64,000 nucleotides of DNA from an uncultured Flavobacteriaceae bacterium (GCA_937929935.1 CALFUL010000004.1:124001-188000); one strand, 5' to 3'. Positions 10,073-22,527 are shown, counted from the stretch's first letter. The notes: a model not told the origin generated them from the sequence alone. Made by a program: numbers and translations.

Positions 10073-10525
10073 ATGGAAGTTATATTAAAAGAAGACGTTC
10101 AGAACCTAGGGTTCAAAGACGATTTGGTAAATGTTAAAAATGGCTACGGTAGAAACTTTTTAATTCCTCAAGGTTTAGCCTCAATGGCAACACCTTCAGC
10201 GAAAAAAGTTCTTGCTGAAAACCTAAAACAAAGAGCTCATAAAGAGAAAAAAGTAATTGATGGTGCAAACAAGATAGCTGAGGCTTTGAAAACACTTGAA
10301 ATTAAAATAGCAGCAAAAACTGGTGCTGGCGATAAATTGTTTGGATCTGTTGGTACTGCTGATTTATCTGATGCCATTGGTAAAGAAGGTCATGATATTG
10401 ACAAGAAATATATTACCATTGCTGGTGGTACTGTTAAGAGAACAGGTACTGCAAATGCGAAAGTAAGATTACATCGTGATGTTGTTGTTGATCTTTCTTT
10501 TGAAGTTGTAGCAGAGAAAAAGTAA
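10073..10525 (+). CDS. rplI: 50S ribosomal protein L9
   Basis: MEVILKEDVQNLGFKDDLVNVKNGYGRNFLIPQGLA. Confidence 0.98.
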   Translation: MEVILKEDVQNLGFKDDLVNVKNGYGRNFLIPQGLASMATPSAKKVLAENLKQRAHKEKKVIDGANKIAEALKTLEIKIAAKTGAGDKLFGSVGTADLSDAIGKEGHDIDKKYITIAGGTVKRTGTANAKVRLHRDVVVDLSFEVVAEKK

Positions 10526-10546
10526 TAGTTTTAAATATAGTAACTA

Positions 10547-10577
10547 AAACCGCTTAGCTTCTGCTTAGCGGTTTTTT
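10547..10577 (+). terminator. intrinsic terminator of rpsF-rpsR-rplI
   Basis: aaaaccgcttagc-ttct-gcttagcggttttttt, one mismatch in stem. Confidence 0.85.
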
Positions 10578-10595
10578 TATGAATCTTCACCACTT

Positions 10596-11066
10596 ATGAA
10601 ATACAGAAGATTAACCAAAGAACAGCTTGAAGCTCTACATCAAGAATTTATAAACTTCTTGGCAACACAGTCTATTACCGGAGATGAATGGCAAATGATC
10701 AAAACTAATAGGCCATCAGAAGCTGAAGCAGAACTAGATGTGTTTAGTGATTTAATATGGGAAGGTGTATTACAAAAGGTAAACTACCTTGAGAATATTT
10801 CTTCACAGCAAATGCATTTATTTCAATGTCTTGAAAAAGAAATGAAATTAATTTCTGTAAAGGTCATGAATCCAGAAATTGACTTGCAAACTAAAATAGG
10901 ATTTGAATGGTTTAAAAAGAACTGGCAATCTGATTTTGTTGAGTACTTGATTGCTGCTAAAGCTTATTCTGATGATAAGCATTTAGATATCTTTAAATTA
11001 ATTGAGCAAGGTGCTAGTATTACTAAGGGCGACTTGTATCAATGGTTTGATAATGTGATTGGATAA
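10596..11066 (+). CDS. DUF6495-like conserved protein
   Basis: 156 aa, MKYRRLTKEQLEALHQEFINFLA...; recalled as a conserved Flavobacteriia family. Confidence 0.6.
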   Translation: MKYRRLTKEQLEALHQEFINFLATQSITGDEWQMIKTNRPSEAEAELDVFSDLIWEGVLQKVNYLENISSQQMHLFQCLEKEMKLISVKVMNPEIDLQTKIGFEWFKKNWQSDFVEYLIAAKAYSDDKHLDIFKLIEQGASITKGDLYQWFDNVIG

Positions 11067-11094
11067 GTCGATATTTGTAGTTTACCTAAACTAA

Positions 11095-12471
11095 ATGGCA
11101 CATAAACCTTCAATACCTAAAGGAACGCGAGATTTTTCTCCTTCGCAAGTTTCTAAACGCAACTATATTTTTGATATTATTAAAAAGCATTTTCGAACCT
11201 TTGGTTTTCAGCCTATTGAAACCCCTTCATTTGAGAAATCTGAAACCTTATTAGGGAAGTACGGTGAAGAAGGTGATCGCTTGATTTTTAAAATTTTGAA
11301 TTCTGGAGACTTTATTAGTAAGGTTGATGATGTAACGTATAGTTCTAAAAAATCAAACACAATTGCACCTAAGATTTCTGAAAAAGCACTGCGCTATGAT
11401 TTAACTGTGCCTTTTGCGCGTTACGTAGTCATGAACCAAAATGAATTAGATTTTCCGTTCAAGAGGTATCAAATTCAACCGGTTTGGAGAGCTGACCGCC
11501 CACAAAAAGGCCGTTTTAGAGAGTTTTATCAATGCGATGCTGATGTTGTTGGTTCTAAATCTTTTATACAAGAAATTGAATTCATACAATTATATGATTC
11601 CGTTTTTACTGATTTAGGTTTGAAGGGTGTTACTATAAAAATGAACAATCGCAAAATTTTAGCAGGAATAGCTGAAGTTATTGGTGCTAAGAATTTATTG
11701 ATTGATTTTACCGTGGCACTTGATAAGCTTGACAAAATAGGTATTGAAGGTGTTCAAAAAGAAATGCTTGAAAAAGGAATTTCAGCACAATCTATTGAAA
11801 AACTAACTCCTTTATTTTCTTTGATGGGGGGTAGTTTAGAACGCCTTGAATCATTGAAACAACTACTAGCTGATTCAGAAATTGGTTTAGAAGGCATTAA
11901 AGAGTTAACCTATATTATAAAGGGTGTTGAAGCGTTAGGGTTAAAATCTTCGAAATTAGGCCTTGATATTACCTTAGCACGTGGTTTGAATTATTATACA
12001 GGTGCTATTTTTGAGGTATCAGCCCCTGAAGGTATTGCTATGGGGTCAATAGGTGGCGGTGGAAGATATGATGACCTTACGGGTATATTCGGACTCAAAG
12101 ATGTAAGTGGGGTGGGTATTTCATTCGGACTCGATAGAATTTATCTGGTTCTTGAAGAGCTTAATTTATTTCCAGAAAACATAGAAAATACGCTTGATGT
12201 CTTGTGCGTTAATTTTGGTGAAGATGAAGCTATGACTGCTTTACAGCTGATTAGTAAATTACGTGAATCAGGTGTCAAAGCTGATGTGTACCCAACGGCG
12301 ACCAAAATGCAAAAGCAAATGAAGTATGCCAATAATCGCAAAGTACCTTATGTGATTTTGATTGGGGCGCAAGAATTAGAAAACAAAACATTTGTAGTCA
12401 AAAATATGGTTAACGGAGAACAAACTGAATATGCCATGAATGCCATAGAAGAATTCTTAAAAGTATTATAG
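11095..12471 (+). CDS. hisS: histidyl-tRNA synthetase
   Basis: PKGTRDFSPSQ, RYDLTVPFARYV, GGGGRYDDL, GVGISFGLDRI. Confidence 0.97.
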   Translation: MAHKPSIPKGTRDFSPSQVSKRNYIFDIIKKHFRTFGFQPIETPSFEKSETLLGKYGEEGDRLIFKILNSGDFISKVDDVTYSSKKSNTIAPKISEKALRYDLTVPFARYVVMNQNELDFPFKRYQIQPVWRADRPQKGRFREFYQCDADVVGSKSFIQEIEFIQLYDSVFTDLGLKGVTIKMNNRKILAGIAEVIGAKNLLIDFTVALDKLDKIGIEGVQKEMLEKGISAQSIEKLTPLFSLMGGSLERLESLKQLLADSEIGLEGIKELTYIIKGVEALGLKSSKLGLDITLARGLNYYTGAIFEVSAPEGIAMGSIGGGGRYDDLTGIFGLKDVSGVGISFGLDRIYLVLEELNLFPENIENTLDVLCVNFGEDEAMTALQLISKLRESGVKADVYPTATKMQKQMKYANNRKVPYVILIGAQELENKTFVVKNMVNGEQTEYAMNAIEEFLKVL

Positions 12472-12541
12472 AACCAATTATTAATACTAGACTTTTGATA
12501 ATTTCGTTATGAGTTGGTACAATAAATGAAACGCCAATCTC

Positions 12542-13084
12542 ATGAAAAAAATTCAGATAACTTTTACAGTTCTAATAATCGCCTTACTAACTTTAAGTTC
12601 ATGCGGAGCTATAGTTAAAACAAAAGCGAAAAAACTCGCCACCGTTGAAGAAGGGGCTATACCAGCTAATTTTGGGGGTAACAATAGTGTGGTTCTGTTT
12701 GTTACTTCAGGAAAAAGAAGCTACGATAAGTATTTAAAAAGAAATATTAAAAAAGCGTACCAAGGCAATTATGAGTTGGTAAGTAAAGAAGCACTGAATT
12801 CTGCAAAATACGCCGATAAGGATAAATATCGATATATTTTTGACTTCAAAAAAGAGTTTTATTCGTATCATAGTGATAACGCCGTTATATATGGTCAAAG
12901 TGCTCATACAGGTATGAAAAATGCTACTGGTCAAGTAAGACGTTTTGGAATTACTGATAGAATTGATAAAAAAGATTATGTTATGTCAATGACATCAGGT
13001 TTTTGGAGTAAACTACAACGCATGTATATCAAAAATATGGAGACTGTTCGTTTGCAAAATACTGGTATTCAGGTATCTAAATAA
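12542..13084 (+). CDS. hypothetical lipoprotein
   Basis: 180 aa, lipoprotein signal (LLTLSSCGA). Confidence 0.6.
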   Translation: MKKIQITFTVLIIALLTLSSCGAIVKTKAKKLATVEEGAIPANFGGNNSVVLFVTSGKRSYDKYLKRNIKKAYQGNYELVSKEALNSAKYADKDKYRYIFDFKKEFYSYHSDNAVIYGQSAHTGMKNATGQVRRFGITDRIDKKDYVMSMTSGFWSKLQRMYIKNMETVRLQNTGIQVSK

Positions 13085-13099
13085 AATAATTTACTTATA

Positions 13100-13136
13100 A
13101 AAATCCCTTTGGCATATTGTTAAAGGGACTTTTTTA
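13100..13136. terminator. bidirectional terminator overlapping the NUDIX gene stop
   Basis: atcccttt-ggcatattgtt-aaagggacttttttat. Confidence 0.65.
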
Positions 13137-13668
13137 TGGCTTTTAAAATCTCTTGATAGTATACTAGAGAATGCGGCACATAATTTTTTGCCCATTCAGT
13201 ATTGCTCAATTCTTCAGCGAACTGTATTATACTAATTAGTTTTAGTTCTTCAACTTCTGCTTCTTGTTTTTCTAGGGATGTAACCGGTAGTTTTAATTCA
13301 CATATAAAAGTGTGATGAAACTCGCTATCTATTAATGAAGGACTATGTTTTTGTACCGATTTAAAAACACCTATTTTTTGAAGTGCATCTTGAGTTATTG
13401 AAATGCCTATTTCTTCTTTGATTTCTCGCAACGCAGCAATTTGAATTTCTTCTTTAGTTGCAATATGTCCGGCAACAGATACATCCCATAGCAACGGGAA
13501 GGTTTTTTTATCTCGCCCTCTTTTTTGTAAAAGTACTTTTCCATCCGCAGTATAAAACCATACATGAACAGTAGCATGAAAAAGTCCCACGCGATGAGCG
13601 TAGGACTTTAATTCAGTTTTACCTGTAGGCATTCCTTTTGTATCTAAAATATCAATTAATTCGTCCAT
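13120..13668 (-). CDS. NUDIX hydrolase
   Basis: 182 aa, NUDIX box GHIATKEEIQIAALREIKEEIGI, LLQKRGRDKKTFPLLWDVSVAGH. Confidence 0.9.
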   Translation of the reverse strand: MDELIDILDTKGMPTGKTELKSYAHRVGLFHATVHVWFYTADGKVLLQKRGRDKKTFPLLWDVSVAGHIATKEEIQIAALREIKEEIGISITQDALQKIGVFKSVQKHSPSLIDSEFHHTFICELKLPVTSLEKQEAEVEELKLISIIQFAEELSNTEWAKNYVPHSLVYYQEILKAIKKSL

Positions 13669-13678
13669 TTTAAAATAA

Positions 13679-13714
13679 GCCCTCCCTTTTGGGAAGGGTT
13701 GGGAGGGGCTTTTA
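13679..13714. repeat. REP/terminator-like palindrome agccctccc...gggaggggct
   Basis: agccctccc-ttttgggaagggtt-gggaggggct; G/C-rich island in AT-rich DNA, immediately 3' of the M42 peptidase gene. Confidence 0.7.
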
Positions 13715-14800
13715 GTCGAAGTAACTAAAAGTTTCTCCGGCTTTAATATTTAATACGGTTTCGTATATCAAACGAATTACGTTTTCGACATCATCACGGT
13801 GTACAGTTTCAACAGTTGTGTGCATATAGCGCAGCGGCAATGAAATTAAGGCAGATGCCACACCGCCATTACTGTACGCAAAGGCATCAGTATCAGTACC
13901 TGTGGATCTTGAAGCTGCCATACGTTGAAACGGAATTTTATTAGCTTCTGCTGTTTCAATAATTCGCTCACGTAATTTATTCTGTACTGCCGGGGCGTAT
14001 GAAATAACAGGACCCGCACCAATTTCAGTGTGACCTTGTTTTTTCTTATCAATCATTGGAGTAGTGGTGTCATGACAAACATCAGTAACAATTGCCACAT
14101 TGGGCTTTATAGTTTGGGTAATCATTTCTGCTCCACGTAATCCTATTTCTTCTTGCACTGAATTTGTGATATACAAACCAAAAGGAAGTTTCTTTTTATT
14201 TTCATGAAGTAATCGAGCTACTTCAGCAATCATAAATCCGCCAGCCCTGTTATCAATAGCACGGCACACAAATTTATCTTTGTTTAATATTTTGAACTCA
14301 TCAGGATAGGTAATCACGCAGCCTACATGAACGCCCATTTTCTCTACCTCAGCTTTATCTTTAGCACCTATATCAATACAAATATTATCAAGTTTAGGCG
14401 GTTCTTCTTTCGCTCTGTTTCTAGTATGAATAGCTGGCCAGCCAAATACACCTTCTACAATTCCCTTTTTAGTATGAATGTTTACCCATTTTGAAGGGGC
14501 GATTTGATGGTCACTACCTCCGTTTCTAATGACATAAAGCAAACCATTATCTGAGATATAATTTACATACCAAGAAATTTCATCAGAGTGACCTTCAATG
14601 ACTACTTTGTATTTTGCGTCAGGGTTTATAACCCCAACAGCGGTACCGTAAGTGTCAGTAATGAAAGTATCTACATAAGGTTTTAGGTAGTTCATCCAAA
14701 TTTTTTGACCTTCCCATTCATAACCCGTTGGTGCAGCATTATTCAAATATTTTTCAAAAAACTCTAACGACTTTTTTGTAATGATTTTCTTTTGAGCCAT
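13712..14800 (-). CDS. M42 family metallopeptidase
   Basis: 362 aa, VVIEGHSDEI, AIDNRAGGFM, NSVQEEIGLRGA, DVCHDTTTP. Confidence 0.9.
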   Translation of the reverse strand: MAQKKIITKKSLEFFEKYLNNAAPTGYEWEGQKIWMNYLKPYVDTFITDTYGTAVGVINPDAKYKVVIEGHSDEISWYVNYISDNGLLYVIRNGGSDHQIAPSKWVNIHTKKGIVEGVFGWPAIHTRNRAKEEPPKLDNICIDIGAKDKAEVEKMGVHVGCVITYPDEFKILNKDKFVCRAIDNRAGGFMIAEVARLLHENKKKLPFGLYITNSVQEEIGLRGAEMITQTIKPNVAIVTDVCHDTTTPMIDKKKQGHTEIGAGPVISYAPAVQNKLRERIIETAEANKIPFQRMAASRSTGTDTDAFAYSNGGVASALISLPLRYMHTTVETVHRDDVENVIRLIYETVLNIKAGETFSYFD

Positions 14801-14870
14801 AATTTCTTCTTTGTTGAACGAAGTTAAGAATATTCACTTTTAATTAATAATAAGCACCAGTAATTATCGT

Positions 14871-14878
14871 TAATTTTG
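14871..14878 (+). promoter_or_regulatory. putative -7 element TAatTTTG upstream of the DUF4294 gene
   Basis: TAATTTTG 27 nt before ATG. Confidence 0.4.
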
Positions 14879-14904
14879 GCAAGGATTTTGTTTTAAACTA
14901 TATA

Positions 14905-15594
14905 ATGAAAAAAAATAGCTTTCTTTTTTTATTTCTTGGCTTCGTATTTATTGGGTTTTCACAAATAGAGGATCAACCTTTAGATTCGATTACTGAGAAA
15001 ATGATAATTGTTCAAGGCGATTCAATTTTTAAGAAGTCGATTGAGCTTGAAGAAGTATATCTTTTTGGTGGGTTGAAGTTTTCAACCTATAAAGAGAAAT
15101 TACGCTATTATGTATTGAGACGAAAAACGTTAAAGGTTTATCCGTATGCCAAATTAGCAGCTGAGCGTTTGGTAGAACTTAATGATAGTATTTCAAAAAT
15201 AAAAAAACGTTCAAAGCAGAAAAAGTACACTAAAAAAGTACAGAAATACATTGAGGAAGAATTTTCAGCTGAACTTAAAAAGCTGACACGAACAGAAGGG
15301 CAAATACTGGTAAAGCTAATTCATAGACAGACAGGTACCACAGCTTTTGATTTGGTAAAAGAACTACGTAGTGGTTGGCGTGCCTTTTGGTATAGTACAA
15401 CTGCAAAATTATTTGATATTTCTCTAAAAGAAGTGTTTGACCCCAAAGAGGTGCATGAAGATTATTTAATTGAAGATATATTACAAAGAGCTTTTGCTCA
15501 AGGCAGTATAGAGCGTCAAGCATCTGTTTTAGATTATAAATATTCTGAATTAAATAATAAGTGGGGCAATGTAGATAAACCAAAAGCTAATTAG
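14905..15594 (+). CDS. DUF4294 domain-containing protein
   Basis: 229 aa, YYVLRRKTLKVYPYAKLAAERLVELNDS... EGQILVKLIHRQTGTTAFDLVKELRSGWRAFWYSTTA. Confidence 0.85.
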   Translation: MKKNSFLFLFLGFVFIGFSQIEDQPLDSITEKMIIVQGDSIFKKSIELEEVYLFGGLKFSTYKEKLRYYVLRRKTLKVYPYAKLAAERLVELNDSISKIKKRSKQKKYTKKVQKYIEEEFSAELKKLTRTEGQILVKLIHRQTGTTAFDLVKELRSGWRAFWYSTTAKLFDISLKEVFDPKEVHEDYLIEDILQRAFAQGSIERQASVLDYKYSELNNKWGNVDKPKAN

Positions 15595-15833
15595 GTTTTT
15601 TGCTTTTTCACTCTTTTGCCAAATACCGCATCGATTATTCTTTTAATACCTAAAAAGCCCATGGCTATGGCGCATATTGAGCAAATAATTCCTACGACAA
15701 GCACAGGTATAAACCATTGATGATCAACATTCTTATATGCCTGATATAAAATAATTGGTGCTGTGAACATTAATAAGGCAGTATATACCATAGTTTTAAT
15801 GCCTTTGACCAATAAATCTTTATCTGTATGCAT
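15591..15833 (-). CDS. DUF6095-like small membrane protein
   Basis: 80 aa, two TM segments; conserved-looking Flavobacteriia small protein. Confidence 0.6.
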   Translation of the reverse strand: MHTDKDLLVKGIKTMVYTALLMFTAPIILYQAYKNVDHQWFIPVLVVGIICSICAIAMGFLGIKRIIDAVFGKRVKKQKT

Positions 15834-15843
15834 TATCTAAAAG

Positions 15844-16701
15844 TTACTCAATAATAATGGTTTGTTTAAACTCTTGAACCACAGCAAAATAACCTAAAGC
15901 AAAATTATTAGAATCTTCAACATTATCAAAGCTGTTAATGTTATCAATATTGGTCACATTTATTATATTTCCTCTTACTGTGGCAGCCGGTGTTTGAAAA
16001 GGGCCTTGATCACCACCTGCTTGTACAATCAACTGATTCATATAGTTATAAAAGGGCTCATCAACACCTAAAAGACTAATGGTCACCTCTTGACCAGCAG
16101 TTACACCTTCATCATAGAAATAAGAAAATTCAAATTTTTGACCTTGATAAAACTCGTCTTCAGTAACCAAAAATTCATCAAAATCAAGATCCACCAAATA
16201 AAAATTATCTCTTTCTAGATCATCATCAAAAGCAATAATCACTTCGATTTCTTCTCCTGAAAATAAAGTTTGAGTGCCTTGTTCTAATTTGGTTATTGGT
16301 GCTGAAGGAACAAAATTTGTCAGTGCAATATAACGTTGATCTTCATGAGTAAAAGCCAGTTGTAACTCACCTTCAGTAAAAAAAGCGGTTTGTTTACTTC
16401 CTTCATAAACCCCAGGACTCACTTCATTCAAAGGCACTGTATTTAAATCTAAAGCACTTGTAGGTACATAGGTGCTATTAATAATGGCCACATTAGATAT
16501 TTCAGCGGGTGTTATTTCATTAAAAAAGCCACTGGTTAAACTTGCTTTTAAAGAAACCGTAGTAAAGGCTTCAGAAGTATCAAGCCTAACTAAAGCATCA
16601 ATTGAAATTCTTGAGGCATCTTCAGGTAAATCAACTTCAATAACATCTTCGCATGAATAAAACGAAAACATAATACCAAGAACCAATCCAATTTTTTTCA
16701 T
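15844..16701 (-). CDS. DUF4249 domain-containing lipoprotein
   Basis: 285 aa, CEDVIEVDLPEDASRISIDALV; paired with a TonB receptor. Confidence 0.85.
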   Translation of the reverse strand: MKKIGLVLGIMFSFYSCEDVIEVDLPEDASRISIDALVRLDTSEAFTTVSLKASLTSGFFNEITPAEISNVAIINSTYVPTSALDLNTVPLNEVSPGVYEGSKQTAFFTEGELQLAFTHEDQRYIALTNFVPSAPITKLEQGTQTLFSGEEIEVIIAFDDDLERDNFYLVDLDFDEFLVTEDEFYQGQKFEFSYFYDEGVTAGQEVTISLLGVDEPFYNYMNQLIVQAGGDQGPFQTPAATVRGNIINVTNIDNINSFDNVEDSNNFALGYFAVVQEFKQTIIIE

Positions 16702-16704
16702 TTC

Positions 16705-19104
16705 TTAAAATTTAAAATTATAGGTTACGGCAGGCACAATACCGAAAATAGAAGTTCTTACTGCTTCATTCGCACCGGTGTCAGCATTTCTTCTAAAATT
16801 GATAGATGCTGCATTTTTTCTATTATAAACATTATAGATACTGAACACCCATTCTGTCTTTCTTTTTCTTTTTGCATTCTTTTTAGGGGTCAATGTAGCT
16901 GATAAATCAATGCGATGATAGCTTGGTAGGCGTTCTTGATTTCTTAAGCCGTAATATGGAATGTTAAGGTTTTGAAACTTAAATTGCCCGATAGGATAGT
17001 TTGTGGGTTGGCCTGTTTGAAAAACGAAATTTGTATTGATACTCCATTTTTTGCTTGCCTCATAGCTAGCATAGATTGAAATGTCATGGGTTTTGTCATA
17101 AGGCGTGTTATACCATTCACTAAAATTGATTCCGGTTTCTAAGTTTGACCTTCCGTTATCAATGGTTGAAGTTCTTCCAGGAGTTCTTTGTTCTGATTTA
17201 GATAGGGTATAGGCGAACCATCCTTGAAAACGACCTTCATTTTTCTTCAATAATAATTCAAGTCCGTATGCACGGGCTTCACCATTTAAGATTACTGTTT
17301 CAATGGCATTATTCGCAATTAAATTTGCACCGTCAATGTAGTCTATCCTATTTTGTATATCCTTGTAAAAAACTTCAGTTTCAAGACTGTAATCGCCATT
17401 TTTGAAATTTTTAAAATAGCCTAAAGCATATTGATCTAATAATTGTGGTTTGGTAAAAGGCCCGCTGGGTGTCCAAACATCTAAGGGTGTAGGCGAGCTT
17501 GTGTTTGAGAGTAAATGAAGGTATTGGGCTAATCGTGTATAACTCGCTTTGATAGAACTCTTGTCATTAATAGTATACGCTAATGATGCTCTAGGTTCGA
17601 AATTACTAAAGGTTGCGAGACTTCCACTTCTGTTAAGATTGTCAATACCAATAGGGTTAGCTTCTTGATACACCAATAAGAAAGGGTCAAAAAGTATTGG
17701 ATTATTATTTTCATAAATATTTATTTCATCTTGTCCAAGGCGTATAAAATTACTAAAGCGAATTCCGTATCCTAGACTTAAATCTTTGGTGACTTTGTGT
17801 TCAGCAGCAATGTAAGCGGCAAATTCATTGGCATATTTTTTTGTAAGCTGATTCGTTACAATGCCTGATTCACTATTACTCGGTTCAATTTTACCCGGAT
17901 TAAAACTGTAGTAAATATTGTTAATACCATAATTAATTTGAAGTTTATCATTGAGATAATGTTTTAGGTCATATTTGACATTGAAATTTTCAATACCAGA
18001 ATTCCAATCAAAACCAACAAAATCAAGTTTGAGTCCGTAATCATAATCAGAATAAATCAATGAAAGGTTAGAAAATAACTTGTCAGAGAAAAGATGGTTC
18101 CATCTAAAATTACCCACTGAGTTACCGTATGTATTGACAAAGCTGTCACTGATGCCAAAAACATCGCGCCCAAAATACCCTGATAGATAGATGCTATTTT
18201 TGTCATTAATATTATAACTAAGTTTGGTATTTAAATCATAAAAATAGGCGGTGTTGTCTAAGTCAAAAAGCGGTAAGAACAAATGGGCATAAGATCCTCT
18301 GCCACCTATTAAAAAAGCAGCTTTGTCTTTCACAATGGGTCCTTCGAGTAAAAGACGACTTGCGACAGCGCCAATACCACCATTTACTTTGAATTTTTTA
18401 CTATTACCTTCTTTTTGAAAAATATCAAGCACTGAAGACACACGCCCACCATAGCGTGCAGGAATACCCCCTTTATAAAGTTTAATGTCTTTTATAGCAT
18501 CAGGATTAAAAACAGAAAAAAAACCAAATAAGTGAGAAGAATTAAAAATAATGGCCTCATCTAATAAAATTAGGTTTTGATCTGCTGCACCGCCACGCAC
18601 GTTAAATCCGGATGCACCTTCGCCTGCATTGGTTACCCCCGGAAGTAATAAAATAGATTTGATAACATCTGCTTCGCCAAGAATTACAGGAATTTTCTTT
18701 ACGGTTGCAATTGAAAGAGCGTTAACACTCATTTGAGGTTTACGTACATCTAAGCGTTCAACATCTTCTGTAACAACAACTTCATCAAGTTGCTCGGCTG
18801 ATTCAATTAATTCAAAATTCATTTTTAAATTTTGATTTAAACTGATGGGTTCGTTAATTTCTTGAAAACCTAAATAGCTGACAATTATTTGATACTCGCC
18901 TTGATCAAGTGTTATTGAGTAAAATCCGTATTCATTAGTAGTAACCCCAGTTGCCAATTCAGGAATTGCAATAGTTACGCCTATAAGTGTTTCATTACTT
19001 GATGCTTCAGTAATGGTGCCACTAATGGTAAATTTTTGTTGAGAAAAACAGCTTAAAGAAATAAAAAGGGTAAGTAAGAGTAGCTTTTGGCCAAGTTGGC
19101 TCAT
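16705..19104 (-). CDS. TonB-dependent receptor with N-terminal carboxypeptidase-like regulatory domain
   Basis: 799 aa, SGTITEASSNETLIGVTIAIPELATGVTTNEYGFYSI; plug motif SGFNVRGGAADQNLILLDEA. Confidence 0.93.
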   Translation of the reverse strand: MSQLGQKLLLLTLFISLSCFSQQKFTISGTITEASSNETLIGVTIAIPELATGVTTNEYGFYSITLDQGEYQIIVSYLGFQEINEPISLNQNLKMNFELIESAEQLDEVVVTEDVERLDVRKPQMSVNALSIATVKKIPVILGEADVIKSILLLPGVTNAGEGASGFNVRGGAADQNLILLDEAIIFNSSHLFGFFSVFNPDAIKDIKLYKGGIPARYGGRVSSVLDIFQKEGNSKKFKVNGGIGAVASRLLLEGPIVKDKAAFLIGGRGSYAHLFLPLFDLDNTAYFYDLNTKLSYNINDKNSIYLSGYFGRDVFGISDSFVNTYGNSVGNFRWNHLFSDKLFSNLSLIYSDYDYGLKLDFVGFDWNSGIENFNVKYDLKHYLNDKLQINYGINNIYYSFNPGKIEPSNSESGIVTNQLTKKYANEFAAYIAAEHKVTKDLSLGYGIRFSNFIRLGQDEINIYENNNPILFDPFLLVYQEANPIGIDNLNRSGSLATFSNFEPRASLAYTINDKSSIKASYTRLAQYLHLLSNTSSPTPLDVWTPSGPFTKPQLLDQYALGYFKNFKNGDYSLETEVFYKDIQNRIDYIDGANLIANNAIETVILNGEARAYGLELLLKKNEGRFQGWFAYTLSKSEQRTPGRTSTIDNGRSNLETGINFSEWYNTPYDKTHDISIYASYEASKKWSINTNFVFQTGQPTNYPIGQFKFQNLNIPYYGLRNQERLPSYHRIDLSATLTPKKNAKRKRKTEWVFSIYNVYNRKNAASINFRRNADTGANEAVRTSIFGIVPAVTYNFKF

Positions 19105-19173
19105 AGTTTTTTTTTATAAAAATAAACAGTAAAACCTCGTATTTAAAGGAACTTAACATTTATTTTAAATAAA

Positions 19174-19205
19174 AAAACCCTCTTACTTTATAGCAAGAGG
19201 GTTTA
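19174..19205 (-). terminator. intrinsic terminator of icd
   Basis: aaaccctctt-actttatag-caagagggttt with A/T tracts. Confidence 0.85.
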
Positions 19206-19224
19206 CTAATTATGATTGCTTTTT

Positions 19225-21486
<2,262 letters not shown>

Positions 21487-21570
21487 TTATAGCCTTGATC
21501 TTAGTGCTAAAACATGGTAAAGTAAGAAAGAAGAGATATGAAACAACATTGTTAAATATTGTAAAAATCA

Positions 21571-21608
21571 AAACCCATGTCATTGTACAAGTACTTTGAC
21601 ATGGGTTT
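21571..21608. terminator. Strong hairpin, possible terminator of an unannotated transcript
   Basis: Perfect 12-bp inverted repeat aaacccatgtca ... tgacatgggttt around a 14-nt loop (ttgtacaagtactt). Confidence 0.6.
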
Positions 21609-22052
21609 CTTAAAAAAGTAGTAGTTCTGGGTTTGTTTTTCAACAAACGTGCAACCATTGATCGCTGTACTAATTACTTTTTATACGTTTGAAGTTGGTA
21701 CTTTTTAAACTAGAGATTTAAAATAATACAATACTTCTTTCGCAATGCTAAATCTTGACACTATTTAAACTAAACTAGATTGAATACTGTTTAAATCACT
21801 AAAATTTAAAAAACAACAGCTTTCTAAAATTTAGTCAGAGATTTTGATTCTTTTGTTTTCACATAAAATTCAAAATTCTTTAGCAAGCGTATAAAGAACG
21901 TCAACTCTATAATTGTTATCATTTAAATACCGTTGTACTTTTCATTTTAACAACACTTAAATATATAAATTATTTTTAACGAATAATTGCTTTTAAAGCA
22001 TTAATAATCAACATTTTATGCACAGTAGCTATTAACAATTGTTCATAAAAAT

Positions 22053-22073
22053 GGCCCGCTTTTTGAGCGGGCC
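22053..22073 (-). terminator. rplS intrinsic terminator
   Basis: ggcccgct-ttttg-agcgggcc; T tract on minus strand (ATTTTTATG). Confidence 0.85.
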
Positions 22074-22099
22074 AAAGTACTACTTTATGTAAAGTATGT

Positions 22100-22450
22100 T
22101 TATTTACGTATTTCTTTGATTCTAGCTTTCTTACCTGTAAGGCCTCTAAAGTAGAATATTCTTGATCTACGAACTTTTCCTTTTTTGTTGACTTCAACTT
22201 TTTGAAGTGCGGGCATGTTGATTGGAAAAATACGCTCTACACCAACGGTGCCTGACATTTTTCTAATTGTGAAAGTTTCAGTGCTACCACTACCTCTTCT
22301 TTGAAGAACAACCCCTTTGAAAAACTGAGTTCTAGTTTTTTCACCTTCTTTAATTTCGTAGTAAACTGTAATGGTGTCTCCTGAAGAAAATTCTGGAAAT
22401 TCCTTTTTGGCTACAAATTCGTTTTCTACAAAGTTTATTAATGAATCCAT
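22100..22450 (-). CDS. rplS: 50S ribosomal protein L19
   Basis: FSSGDTITVYYEIKEGEKTRTQFFKGVVLQRRGSGSTETFTIRKMSGTVGVERIFP. Confidence 0.97.
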   Translation of the reverse strand: MDSLINFVENEFVAKKEFPEFSSGDTITVYYEIKEGEKTRTQFFKGVVLQRRGSGSTETFTIRKMSGTVGVERIFPINMPALQKVEVNKKGKVRRSRIFYFRGLTGKKARIKEIRK

Positions 22451-22519
22451 GATTCTATTTTAACGGTTTTGTTGTAATCAACATTCACGATTTTCGTCAG
22501 AGGTTGATTTAACAGTGTG

Positions 22520-22527
22520 CAAAAATA
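22520..22527 (-). promoter_or_regulatory. putative -7 element (TATTTTTG) upstream of rplS
   Basis: minus strand ttaatattatttttgcacac. Confidence 0.45.

Noticed and set aside
15275-15583. 102-aa minus ORF
   Set aside because: Antisense to the DUF4294 gene, no plausible protein features.
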